Of a stretch of DNA of 64,000 nucleotides, positions 24,668-36,249 are shown one piece after another; the first letter of the stretch is position 1, and each line of letters begins with the position of its first letter. The stretch comes from Coprinopsis marcescibilis (Eukaryota; Basidiomycota; Agaricomycetes; Agaricales; Psathyrellaceae). The notes beneath the pieces are model-generated. The model ran no database searches, had not been told where the DNA came from, and saw nothing but the letters and a program-made list of their open reading frames with translations. The DNA lies in contig ML210279.1 in the NCBI GenBank assembly GCA_004369085.1, forward strand, positions 21,129-85,128. The letters run 5' to 3'. A program made the position numbers and the translations under genes.

Positions 24668-26282
24668 ATGGATAGCGGCACCCCAGAACAGCTCCTCATG
24701 TACGTATCTTTCGCATAATGTCCAACCTCAGCTGTATCTCACGTTGATCCGCTACTCGTAGGGGAGGGTCCATCGTAAGCTACTCATCGTCAGCTCCTAG
24801 CTTGGACTCATCCCATACTCCTAGCTACTAGGAGCATTTGGGGCATACCTGATTCTCGGCGCCTACCTAGTCCAGCTCCGTGAGTTCTTCTCTCTGTATT
24901 CTGTATGTTTCCAGTCTGAGTATCGCTATAGATCACTACTTCATGGCTGGGGCAGAGAGCGAGAGAAGTAACAGGTTTGCCCTTTACGCCCTTAGTAAGT
25001 GTTTCATCGGAACAGCTGCGCAACCTCATAGTGATCGTTAATCGGCCTAGTCGGTACTGTCACTGTGTGTGAAATGATGCGCGTCGGATTCATAACATTC
25101 GCGGCCTGGCGTGCCCTGGTGCTCGCTATTGCGCAGCCAATCCTGCGGGAGTTCCCAGCCAGAACATCTCCATCGGTCCAGATCCTCTCCTCGTTTAGTG
25201 GGTTCCGCGGATATCATTTTGAAGTGCCATTTGCTGATCTACACCGGTATCTAGTTGCCTTGTTTATTCAAGGGTTCTTCGCCTGGTGTGTCTGGCTCTC
25301 ATTTTGCAGGACGCCTCTAACGAGTATGACAGGAAAATCTGGACGCATAAATTCAACAAACTAATAGGAGCGATCGCCATACTCATTGGGATCGTACGTA
25401 GCGTTAACCTACTAGAGGATTATTTCCTGACTTCCTCCGAATCACCCTCAGTTCACTACCACGCAGCTCATAATTGGTGTTTTCATTGGAGTCCAAATGG
25501 GCAGAATCGGCGCAATTGCAGAGCAAGCTGCAGCTTCGAAATCTGAAGGTGTATTCCACCAGTTCATCAATGGACAACAGAGCCCAGGAGGACTCATCTC
25601 GTTCTCCACCACCATCGGGATACTGGCATCGACAACTTTCGTCTGCGACGTCTTGATTACTATAGGGATGTTCTCAATCGTAAGTGTACATCTTATCTCT
25701 TCAAAAGGCTATACCTCTTAGGTGAAGTCTAAATTTAGTTTCACGTTTATGGGAAGCGGTCCATGGCTCAGAGGGCAAAAAATGTACTGCGCACACTCAG
25801 CATCAACACCATCGAGAATGGCCTTGTCACATCTATCTGCGCATCCGTAACGCTCATCCTTTATTTCGCAAGTAGGCACCCTTGGTTACACATGGCGTCG
25901 TAAGTGACTTTCTTACAACGAGAAATTCCCTAATTTAAACTGCTGTTCTGCTTTATTAGGAACTGGTTGTTACCTGGCCTGTGAGTGACACAGGACCTCA
26001 CCTGCGATAGCACCGCTGACGGTTTCCTACAGTCATGCCAACGTCCTTATGGCATCCCTCAACGGACGAACGCTGAGAGGTAACAAAGAAAACTCTACTA
26101 TCACCAATAGCTCAAACGGTGTGGTGATCTCGAGCTATCGCGCCCAACGCGGGGCGTCTCTCGTGGTCGTCCCAAACCAGCATCAACGCTCTAATAGCGG
26201 GATAGCTATTGCTATTACAACAGAAGTCGACTTTGAAATGGCCGACAGAAAGGGCTCCGACTCGTCTGATATCTCGGTATAA
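24668..26282 (+). CDS. DUF6534-type multi-pass membrane protein
   Basis: A multi-exon gene for a fungal membrane protein with several transmembrane helices. The short first exon starts MDSGTPEQLLM at 24668. Following exons give LLGAFGAYLILGAYLVQL, the segment near 25065-25320 with CVWLSFC, and TTFVCDVLITIGMFSI near 25630-25680. The diagnostic C-terminal block then reads LRTLSINTIENGLVTSICAS and LHANVLMASLNGRTLRG, matching the DUF6534 pattern in which the last helix pair is followed by a Ser-Leu-Asn-Arg/Gly motif. The tail (about 75 residues) is hydrophilic and Ser-rich. Function is unknown; the family has a receptor-like seven-helix layout. It is the neighbour of a G-alpha gene, which may be relevant. 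Exact internal exons are approximate. Confidence 0.7.
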
Positions 26283-26553
26283 CATTGTTATTCCAGCATT
26301 CTCAAGTTCTTCTATCAGAGTCCGATTTCGAATGCACATTAGTGTGTTGTAGTAAAAAGTTGTTGTATTGTACTGTCTAAAGGATTGTTAAATTGCAGAA
26401 AACGCGCGGCCCTCACAAAGCACGGAGTGGATGTGGAAATACGAATAAGTTATATAAATATGACGTAGCGAGATACAATGGGATTTGGGTGCTATACTTA
26501 TTTGGAGCGAGTCCCATGGATGTGTGCCCTGATTGAGACCCAGAGATGGGAGC

Positions 26554-29102
26554 TCATACGAAGTCGGCGCTTTTGAGGTGGTCGCGAAGGATAACATCCT
26601 TGACTGCGATTCTTTCGTTAGTAACGGTGCAAATGGAGAAATATTGCATGCGCGAACCTGCTTGAAGTGTGACGAAGGTAGTTTTAGTGTCCTGCGAACG
26701 AGATTGTTAGGTTGGATTATAAAGACAGCGAAGATAAGCTCACAGTAACAGACGTCGCGTAGTAGTACGCGACTCTCCCTCCTTCGGGTGCGTTAGTCTT
26801 TACAATATCTCTAAACTTCTCTTTGAGATCTAGGCAGAATGTTCGTCATCCGTAGCACTGCGCTATCCACGATCCAAATGATAGAAACTTACATTTGACA
26901 ACAGTTCCTGCATCGTTGGGTCGATCTCCGAAACTCGGGAGATATGTCTTCACTCTCACCCCGTTCTTCAGTTTCCGCTTCAAGAGATCACACTTGTTCA
27001 TGAACAAGATCAAACTCGTCCCTGTTAGCAGCTTCGACGAGCATATGGTTCGCCAAAGGAGGAATGAGTCCTCGAGTCGATTGATACGAGAGTCTTCGAG
27101 GAGACGCTCATCGAAGCATGATACAGCTGTCCGGGAGGTATAAGCGAGTCGTAATGGAGAATGATGCAGATGTTTTCACTCACGGGCCACTGGGAACAAG
27201 GCATCCAATCAGGGTCAGAACTGAGGCCATGATCAGGAAATATGGCAAGAATACTCACGGAAGATGATAGCATTGATATTTTCGAAGTACGGTAACCACG
27301 CGTGACGCTACCATCCAGGGTCAACGCCAAAGTCGAGGTGGAGACGAAGAAAGTGACCTACCAACGTTCTAGATCCGCCAACGTCATAAAGAAGCCATTC
27401 TGTCGAACCGAGGGCACCTGTGGCACAAGGAATTGAATTTCGAATTACGGCAGATGGCGAATGCACATACCGGCGAGGATATTTGACCCTGGAGACTTTT
27501 GGTCTACCTTGATCCTATACTCTTGCACGCCAAGGGTACGCAGTCTCGCCCGTACCACGTCGTCGCTTGAGGGGACATAAGCTGGCGAGGCTATCCTGTC
27601 AAGATCATCCAAGAAACTGAAGAATGCAAAGATGAGCAAGGAGAGAAAGACATCGCGGACGAAGGCGTTTAAAGGATATCGGCAGGCGGGGAAGTTCGAA
27701 TACTTACAAACCAGCGCTATCTTCTAATCGAATCTTCCGTTTCTTGAGCACGGTGCGTATGATTTCGTCAACCCACAAAGACCTGATGTCGTCCTTGCAG
27801 TTGCTGATGACGTCGGTGGGTGAATCGGGTTCTAGAAATGGTAGAGATGCGAGGGGAGCGGAGACCCGGGTAAAGATGCACGGGTGATGTCCCATGAGTA
27901 CGGGGATAGAATCGACAAAAGAGTGGGCCTTACCGCTCTCATCCTGTGCTCGATCCCGCTTGTTCAGGTCCTGCGTACGGAGAGGATGAAGGACGTCCTT
28001 CAACCGTCTGACTGTGAACTCCTTGGTGTTCGTGGTGGTTCGCCGCCGAAGGGAGGTCCTGATCGGGCCTTCTGCTGTGACTGACCCTGACCTCGATCTC
28101 ACACTTCCCACCCCTAACACACCATCTCCTTCGTCACCAACAATCGCCCCGTCCGGCGTTTCGTCTTCAGCACTTGCTCCCAGCCTTTTCCGTAACTCTT
28201 TCTCAACAGTCCTTAGAGGTGCCAGTCGCAGCTTGAGTAAATGATGGTGGGACGTTAACAGGGGCTGTCTTGATGTGGGAGTGGTCGGAGAAGCAGGTAG
28301 GTCTTCGACATTGGATGACGCAGCCCCGACGTTCACGTTGAGGACATTGTTTCTGGCCGCATCACGCCTCAGACTGGTGCTCGAGCCCTTTGATTGCAGA
28401 CCCTTGTAAACACCAGAGACGCTGGGTCGCCGCGGACTATAGGGCGACGATGGGACGGTAGGAGAAGCAGGAGTCGGCGTAATGGGGATCGAGGTGATAG
28501 TCGGAGTCTTGGATTTGTCGTCGTAGACCAGGTATTCGCTTTCACTCTCGTTGTCTGTATCGTCGTTCCCGGCCCGATTGAAGCGCAAGGTGGCACTTGG
28601 AGTGGTCGGGGTAGCAGGCGCATCGGAAGGGATATTATCCATTTCGGCCTGAATAGCGTCGAGAATGGTCGTTACTGATCGTATTAGATTCAGTTGAACG
28701 ACCGTTCTCCACGACTGGAGTTCTGTTTCCCATTCTTGCTGCGCATAACGCATACGGAAGTCTGAACGGGCGGCGAAATTGTCAGTAAAGTTCGCGACGT
28801 TGTTGCTCAAATCTTACTCTTGAGTGTTGTAGACTTGCCTATATCAGTTTATTAGTCAAAGGTAATAGATAGAAAGCCAGTGGAAACGCACCACTCTCGC
28901 TTTGGCCCAGCAACAGCACTTTCACAGCGGCTTGCTGTTTCCTGAAAGCTGCCTTTTCCTTCTTCAACTCCTCATCAATCTGGTCGCTAATCTTCTTAGC
29001 GTTCGCCTCCTTCCGCTCCCTAGCTTGTCGTTGCTCTGGGCTTTCATTCGCAGGAGGTCGAGTGAGGTATTCGAAAGGGTCGAGATCGTCTGCGGGACTC
29101 AT
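26554..29102 (-). CDS. Atypical heterotrimeric G-protein alpha subunit with a long helical-domain insert
   Basis: A G-alpha that would bind GTP/GDP and relay receptor signals at the membrane. From the ATG at 29102: an acidic, Lys-rich N-terminal helix; P-loop LLLGQSESG|KSTTLK split by an intron; NFRMRYAQQEWE; then a Ser/Pro/Thr-rich insert of roughly 200 residues in the helical domain (28130-28650). Next come switch I with LRTLGVQE, switch II DVGGSRTL, NKCDLLKRKL (G4) and TSVTD (G5), ending at TGA 26554. Switch II has Ser where canonical subunits have the catalytic Gln (DVGGQ), suggesting slow GTP hydrolysis. It contains a 21-nt and a 6-nt microexon. The intron candidate near 27830-27935 is open in frame, so a longer isoform is possible. 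No N-terminal Met-Gly myristoylation site is present. Confidence 0.85.
27184..27189 (-). other. 6-nt microexon of the G-alpha gene
   Basis: On the minus strand CAG|TGGCCC|GTGAGT: six bases between a good acceptor and donor. Joining ...ATCTTCC + TGGCCC + CTGTATCATGC restores Phe-Leu-Ala-Pro-Val-Ser-Cys-Phe, the conserved strand-helix sequence of G-alpha proteins. Skipping it would delete two residues and keep the frame. Confidence 0.75.
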
Positions 29103-29801
29103 TCCGGGATCGGTGGACAGAGCAGAGTCGGATGGAGCAGCGATTCGCAGCGGAGCTTTATAACAGCGAAGAGCGAGGTTGATAGGGATAATTCTCGTGT
29201 CGTCGCCCTGTCGCAAGAGAAGAGTGCCTGTATACAGGCTGTCAGTGCTTTTACTTCTGCCTCTGTGGAAAGAGCGCTTGTCAGGTGAGATCCGTACCTT
29301 TCGCCGCAAATCAACCCAGTCAGTCGAGGCTGTAGCAGCGGCCCTGGTGATCAGGTGGGCACTTCGAAACTGGCCAAGTGGTGGATAGAAGCAAGAGTAT
29401 CTAGGTTTAGTGGGAGAGAATCGAAGCAACCAAGCTCGTTGTCAAGCAGGGCTGAGGCCATGTCGACAAGGTCCGCAAACAGTTCGGTGGAAGAATGCTG
29501 TCCAGGTCGGTATTGCCCCCGGCCGGTGATGCAATTTTGACGGCTTCGGTGGCTTTGCCGAGATATTCTCACCGTTCTCATTCCGACAAAGCCCCTGAAC
29601 GCCTTTGATTAGGCTCATACTGACCACCGCAGTCGGTGGTGTGGCGATGTCAGCCTTTGTTATGGGCATCTATGCCCTCCGTCCCCTTGTATTTGCACCC
29701 CTCCCTTCTGCGGACCATCCAAACCTATATCGCTTCGGTTCATGGCTGTACATACTTTACATTACAAATCCCCCACAGGTAGGTAATCAATCAAACTCAA
29801 A

Positions 29802-31311
29802 TCAAGCTTTGGAATGATCCCGGTGTGATGCCATATCGTTTGGGAAATTTGTTGCCGATTCAATCGTTTCTTGGGAGTGGTTATCCGGCGGCATCTCAGC
29901 GAAACGGGAGGCAAACCTCAGGCCAGTGATAGACTTGCCCTCGCTTTTTTCCAAGTCGTTTCTGGACGATTGGTCGTACATCTGAAGGAGGAGTCTGTTG
30001 GCGAGGATGGGTAAAGCCACCCTCAGTAAGCTGTAGACGTAAGCACCAGTTCAACATCATCCTTGGAAGTAAGTATGTGGAGAGATGACTCACTAGTTGA
30101 CGATGGAGAAGTATCCAATGATCTGGAATGGGATAGTCAGTGCGTGCCGAACACGATACAATCTATCACTGACCGGACGAAGATAATGGGCTGCGAGATC
30201 CAGTGCATTCATCACTGCAACTAGAGTTAGCGCCAGAAGACAGCATAGGTTGAAGACCACTCACAGCATATTCCCCCGAAATATTGAGCACCTCCCCTCC
30301 AAAGCACCGATACCAACGGAGTCTTCACAACGAGCGACCGCTTGTATCCGATCCAACAGGTCAGTCCCAATAATACTAAAAGGGTCAAGAGCAAATCAAA
30401 CAACAATGAGGCTTGGGCTTACTGGCTTGTCCCACAATTTTTAAAATCCTGTTTGCATGAATGAAATCTGCGCCGAGTTCCTTTGTGGAGAGAGAACACC
30501 GAGACGGCCGATACTTGTAGTCATTTGCTTTTTGTACATCAGAGATAGATTAACGACCGTGAGCCTCTGCGTCTTGACTCCAATACGTACCTTTCATGTT
30601 CAAAAGCACCACGACGACTGTGATGAATCGAAAGGAGACAAGAAGCTGACGCAGAGATTGGCATGTAGTAAGAAGTCTGAGCTCGCCACTAAGAGTAGTA
30701 CCCACAAAATATCCGGTAACGAAGAGCGGTGCGTGTTTCCTTTTAGCGCCAAACAGCGCGTATAGGCAGAGAACGAGGAGTGCTAGGATGTGAGGGCGAG
30801 TCAGATGAGCTCTACCATGGCTACATTGGATAGATACATACCCAAGGGGCAGGCCTCTCCAATGAAAGATGAAACTGTTGTCACGGGATCTAGTTAGCAC
30901 CGAGATATTACATCGGGCAATGGGGCTAGTGCTAACCAAATAATGATGCCTGAAGGACGTAGCATCCCTGATAACCCCTCTATTAGCCTCATAAACGCAG
31001 CGGAGCAACGAAGCTGTGCCCTTACCGATGGTAATAACAGAGGTTCGTAAGGGACTATATTAAGCGATATTAGTGTCATAAGCTCCGATAATACAGCGCT
31101 GAGTCGATGCTCAGTACTCACAGTGTACAAAGAGAGGGATTTGCAGGATGACAATGTACCGTGAGATGAAAAACAGAATGCGCGCCGCATTCCATTTGCC
31201 AGTCCACATGTACTTGAACTCCAGGCGCAGCGTTTCGAAGTAGTCGCATATGTAAAGGGTGCTTGACAACACTATAGACGATTGTGAAGCCTGAGTATCA
31301 GTGCCAAACAC
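29802..31311 (-). CDS. DUF6533-type multi-pass membrane protein
   Basis: The first recognisable exon reads YICDYFETLRLEFKYMWTGK and ARILFFISRYIVILQIPLF, the hallmark of the fungal DUF6533 domain (Tyr-Asp-Tyr, Glu-x-x-Tyr-x-W, FF-x-x-RY). Further minus-strand exons at about 30890-31110, 30550-30840 and 30000-30400 supply hydrophobic helices. The last exon (30020-29802) ends in a hydrophilic tail after LPILANRLLLQMYDQSSRND. The layout resembles a seven-helix receptor-like protein. The true start is uncertain because a short upstream exon near 31310-31350 may exist. The region 31400-32240 upstream shows no gene. Role unknown; proximity to a G-alpha on the same strand is suggestive only. Confidence 0.65.
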
Positions 31312-32283
31312 CAGAAATGAGCAATCTAACCTGTGAAGTACTAATACCGTAAAGGGTAGTCAGGTATGGTGAATGAACCGTTCAACTTCGAACCGCGATG
31401 CTACGTACAGCGTTGAAAGTTGAGAGCCTGGTGAAAGCAATGTACGCTTGTGCAGTGATGCTCGCCATGGCTCACAAGAGGACTAGAGTGGAACAAAGAA
31501 TACAGGAACGCTAACCGCCCAGAATCAACGTTTATGTACCAAGATAAACATCTTTTGAGATAAGAAATACTTCTCCAATCCAACGCCCCCGATATGAGCG
31601 CGAAGCATGCTGTTGGCTGAGATAAAAATAGTTCCACGCGACCTGTGCATACGATCCACTTTGTCCATGGATGGGTATTCGCGGACGCATTTTGCACGGG
31701 AATCTCTAGGAATCTCCCAAGGATCTCCCAGCTTTCCAGGCGAGTGACAAGAATCAGGGGGTAAGACAACCTTCGAAATGATGGTATGGATGAAACCGTC
31801 CCTTCGAGGTGTCTAGAAACCGACCTCGCCGCATTTCAGCCGATGAATGTAACCCTCTCACTTTCCGCAGATAGAAGGAAAGGGAAGGCTGGGTCAGATT
31901 CTGCTAATACGCCAGTTTTACTCCTATGAAATGACTGGTATGTTTTAGAATGACTGGTGGCATTGAGGCGACTTTATGCTTACCAAAAAGACTATATTAT
32001 AACTGATACGAGAGGAATCAAGTCTAACATTGTCTTTCATCGTCATCTTGGGAGATATGCAAATTCGATTCGCCATTGGGACTCGAGATCAGCTGTAGCA
32101 AACTTTCGGCCGAGGCTTCCGTCCTTTTCGGCGGCCAAACAATCCACAATGTTGCTTTTCGGAGTCTGACGTTTTTTCCTCGAGCGTTGTACTTCGAATA
32201 CCTTTCGAACGAACACTCATCATTGAAAACTCTCCTCAGATAATGAACGCAAGTCAACGCTGTTTAACATTATCACTTGGTCG

Positions 32284-32284
<1 letters not shown>

Positions 32285-32323
<39 letters not shown>
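32285..32323. repeat. (CA)n microsatellite
   Basis: Nineteen uninterrupted CA units, about 550 bp upstream of DLH E. Confidence 0.97.
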
Positions 32324-32325
<2 letters not shown>

Positions 32326-32872
32326 CCAATGCTTTGGCGCTGTGAATCGATGCCCTCGCTGCTTTCAAGACATCGCCTTGTTACCCACTGGCCACGTCGT
32401 CTGCGACATTGTTCTTCAACGAAGGTTCCTTATGTCATCAGGTTCTCTTCGTCAGGTCAATTCTTCAACATTGCTCGAGCCCATCTCAATTAGACCAACG
32501 CTTCCCATAGGGTGACCCGGTTTTTGAGAGAAGTTTCGGAATACGGCCTACCTCTGGGCTGAGGAGATATCCATACGCACCGTTTCGCTTCTGAGGACCC
32601 CACCTTTCCCTGGATTTCTTACTCTGGGTACGCCTTCCTCTGCCAACTGGCCTTTTCTCTCCTCGCCTCGTGGTGCGGCCAGAACGGGGAAGAAGCCGAG
32701 GATCGAAGCTCGGCGGTCGCACCGACCACACCAATCACCGCCCCGTGGCCTATCTAGAACCCACGCCACCCCAGCGCCATCCCTTCTTAGCTGACTACCT
32801 ATATCTGCCATGTGCATAAATACCAAAGCGAAGAAATCCTCTGCTATAATCGCCATTGCTGCATCGCTCGCC

Positions 32873-34098
32873 ATGAAACTCTCTCTCAGACTCTCTGTTC
32901 TTACCCTAGCTCTAGGGCTCTCGATCACATCTTTTGCGCAGGATCTTGAATCCACTCCGGAGCACCCTTCATCCCATCTCTAGCGGGGCCTATAGGCCTT
33001 GACTGTGCACAAGGCTCGCAGCACTCTGGTGAAGCTCGAGGGAGGAACATATCTATAGTGGATATACCGACGTACTATTCTAGAGCTCGCCATGCCTCAG
33101 GCAGCGCGAAAGTCGTCTTATTCTTCTCGGACATCTACAGTCCATTTTTCATCAACAATCAGCTTCTCCAAGATCAGTTCGCATCTGAAGGTACGTTGAG
33201 GCGTTGAGTAGCGGAGACATTCTAAAGGGTCTTTCCCGATAGGGTTCCATGTCGTCGGGATTGACTACTTCTTGGGAGACCCGATTCAAAATAATGAGGG
33301 AAAGCCTGGGTTCAATAGGACGGAGTGGTCCGCACAGAAACGCCAACAAGCCCTGGAGCTTGTTCCGAAATGGATTGAAGGTGTAAAGGGAATCTACGGT
33401 ACGACACGCAGTGACCCATATTTGACTCTGTACTGACACCATAGTAGGTCCGAGTGCTAAGTATAGCGCAGTCGGTAAGCAAAAAGCTTTACGCGTCAGA
33501 AAATAGTTTCCGAGAGGATGTCGGTACAGGATACTGTTTTGGAGCACCTTACGCTGTGAATATGGGAGCCACTGACGACGTTGTCGCGAGTGCGTATCGT
33601 CAGTTAGAAGTTCTAATAGACATAACTGATGGCTCGCGTTGATAGCTGCTTTTGCCCATCCCTCTGGCCTGACTGAAGCACATTTCACCAGTCTGACCAG
33701 TAAGAACCCTCCAAATCCTTGTCGACGGAATACTTCCTAACACGCACCTCTTAAACAGAACCCGTTCTTTTGTCCTGTGCCGGTAGGTGTCAAAGGGCTG
33801 CCCTGCGTCTGACATCCTAATGTCATGCTTTGATTTAGAGACAGATACCGCATTCCCTGCCCAATCATTGCGTCGGGCGAATGATATTCTTACGGAGAAG
33901 AAAGGCATCTACCACCTTCAAATCTTCTCAGGTGTCAGCCATGGGTTCGCGACTCGTGCTGATCTCACGGATCCGAATGCAGGTGCGTCAACAGGGACAG
34001 CGGGTCCGTGCATTAAGAACTCATATGGCTGTGTAGCGTGGGCGAAAGAACAGTCCGCGAAGAGTGTGATCGGGTGGTTCAAGCGGTTCAGTACCTGA
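32873..34098 (+). pseudogene. DLH E, leader out of frame with the enzyme body
   Basis: The ATG at 32873 gives a good signal peptide (MKLSLRLSVLTLALGLSITS, FAQ cleavage), but that frame stops at TAG 32981, while the enzyme body begins one frame over with PSLAGPIGLDCAQG. No intron fits in between, so a 1-nt (or 2-nt) indel is the simplest explanation. Downstream everything looks functional: VVLFFSDIYSPFFINNQLLQ, FHVVGIDYFLGDP, the sequence AVG then intron then YCFGAPYAVNMGATDDVV, AFAHPSGLTEAHF, ETDTAFP, SHGFATRADL, and the end WFKRFST. Only this one lesion is visible, so a sequencing error or a very recent inactivation are both possible. An ATAAATA box lies near 32816. Confidence 0.75.
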
Positions 34099-35279
34099 TA
34101 TGTGGCGCTTAGAATTGGTCTCCGTCTAGATCTATTCCGCTGATACTAGCTGTACTCTATTTGTCGGAAATTTGAAAACAATATAGCTTGTTCATGAATA
34201 TTGGAATGACGCGATGCGGAAGTGACGCTCTCACTAAACGGACTTGAATGTCCTCAGACCTGTTAGCGCGAATTGTACCACTGTGGAGAACCCGTCTTGG
34301 CTGAGCGCAGCCAAGCCGTGTTCACCTACTTCGATCGATCACCCGCGCCGACGCGCGCCTATTCCGTATCCCAGCTCCACCTTCCACATTGCTCCAAAAC
34401 TATACAGTTTATGGGCGGAGCTTCGGAATGTACCGATTACGAGTATATATACAGTAAATACATACTTTGTACTACAGTTTCCTGGTGCCCTTCGGCCAGG
34501 ATCTCACCAATCACACTCATCACTTCATGTTTCGCTTTCGGGTTCATTGGGCACGCGAGTGAACCCCGTGTCTTGTTTGAGCCTACGCGTTTCGTAGCCT
34601 CACACCACCAACACGTTTTCTACATCGTTTATCGAACTCCCACCTACTGTGGCGTTTGCGCTTCATACCGTCGAAATGTAATTCTATAAGCGATTGGCGG
34701 CCAGGGTGTCCAAGCGCAGGGTAGGCGCCGACATAGGGGAGGGCTCATCAGGTCAGTATATCCTCAAAGCAAGGATATGTACCCACAGATTTACAGCACC
34801 TCGGGTATGAGCCGCGTCATCGTGACTGAGTGCAGCATCGAGGGAATGATTGGCGAAAAGCTGTGGTCCCGCTTAGTCGGATAATGGTGCCTGGGAATAT
34901 TTGTTTTGTTGATTCTCGCTTAAACGACTCGTCGACTTTCTTCCCCCCGACGTCTACCATCCAGTTTCAATTTCGCTCCTCCATAAGGATCTTGACTACC
35001 AAATTGCCAGCGCAGCCTCTTTACACTATATCTGTGTCCAAGCATGGGTTCACCGATCGATGCCGCAACGCGCACGGAATCTGTCAGTCGATACTAACCC
35101 CTATGCGGCTGACCCCGCATTTCCAATCAAGGGCTTTGTCTGATCTGTTATTCGTGGTTACGTATAGCCCTCAAAGACCACGACTACTTCAAAGCTCTTC
35201 GTATACCAGGATCCTCCTGGTGCGACGCCAGCGACCGTTCAAGTCCCCAGCCCCAAGCGGATCACGAGAACCGTAAGTA

Positions 35280-35657
35280 ATGTCCTCACTGCTGCCATTC
35301 GCCCTGGCAAGGAATCTAAACACCTGCGCACAGGCTTCTACACCCGACGATCTCTCAGTTCTCAGCCTGTTCTCGATCGTCTTGAAGGCCAACAACCGCA
35401 ACGATGAGAACCTCTACGCCTCGGGTTTAGTCACGAAGCCCACCAGCCAGCCCATCGCAGATCGCAAGCCCCTGGGTCTGGTTTGGTCCATCGAGGCCTT
35501 TCCCACCAGAAGCACTCCGGTAGTAGCCCAAAGATCCCACACAACCATCTCCGAGCGACTCTCCCAGATGTTGCGAATTGGCAAGACCCTCAACGAAGAA
35601 GGGGATGTGGCGAAACACTCGCTCATCCTCGTTCTTCGAAACAAGCGTTTCCCTTGA
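35280..35657 (+). CDS. Unassigned open reading frame
   Basis: A 125-codon plus-strand frame with no recognised domain, beginning MSSLLPFALARNLNTCAQAS. The antisense strand is also open over the same stretch, so neither frame is strongly supported. The surrounding 34.1-36.2 kb shows no other gene or repeat that I recognise. Confidence 0.2.
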   Translation: MSSLLPFALARNLNTCAQASTPDDLSVLSLFSIVLKANNRNDENLYASGLVTKPTSQPIADRKPLGLVWSIEAFPTRSTPVVAQRSHTTISERLSQMLRIGKTLNEEGDVAKHSLILVLRNKRFP

Positions 35658-36249
35658 TTGGCTTTTGGGATCGGAATCGAAATTTACGCTATGCTTGCCC
35701 AACACACATATTCTTATCATCTCATGCATCTGCTTTCCTTCATGCTTTCTTGCTCTCTCGTGCTTTGTGTATATCCTACCCCTTTCAAACCACTCCTCCT
35801 ATATCATTGCCTGGCATTCTCATAAATCCAAATGTTGTATATATATATCTGTATGAACTCACGACAATGTAAATGTACTCTATTCTTGTATACGAAGACG
35901 GTGTTACCGATTATTCGGCGGGTGTCTCGCAGGATAGAGTTGATTCGGATCTTAATTAGAGATATGAGTGTTCCTGTTAATTATTTTCTCTAAGATTGAC
36001 TGGAACGTCGAACTAGGGGCGATAACACGTCACAAGGCGTAGTATCATTTAATTCCGTGGATTGAGAGGCGGAACTAGTATCTGATTTGTTGAAGGCTGG
36101 GTGGCAACAATTATGAGTAACGAACAAAGCTGTGCCCAGAAAGAGCTCATGACCACAACAGCACAATATTATCTATTCATCGTCGCCATTACAACACCTA
36201 CACTATATACGCTGAAAGGAATACACCTCACTGAATTCACTAGTTGTAA

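Noticed and set aside
27830..27935. Treating the whole 27704-28810 frame as one G-alpha exon
   Set aside because: GTAAGG...TTCTAG within it fits a spliced intron that joins the insert to EPDSPTDVI in frame. Because both forms stay open the point is left as a possible isoform rather than a separate feature.
32548..32955. 135-codon minus-strand ORF over the DLH E promoter and leader
   Set aside because: Overlaps the signal peptide of DLH E on the opposite strand and shows no family features.
35280..35657. Possible kinase-like exon on the antisense strand (DLWATTGVLL resembles a kinase helix)
   Set aside because: No catalytic loop, DFG or ATP-binding motif on either strand; the resemblance is a short chance match.
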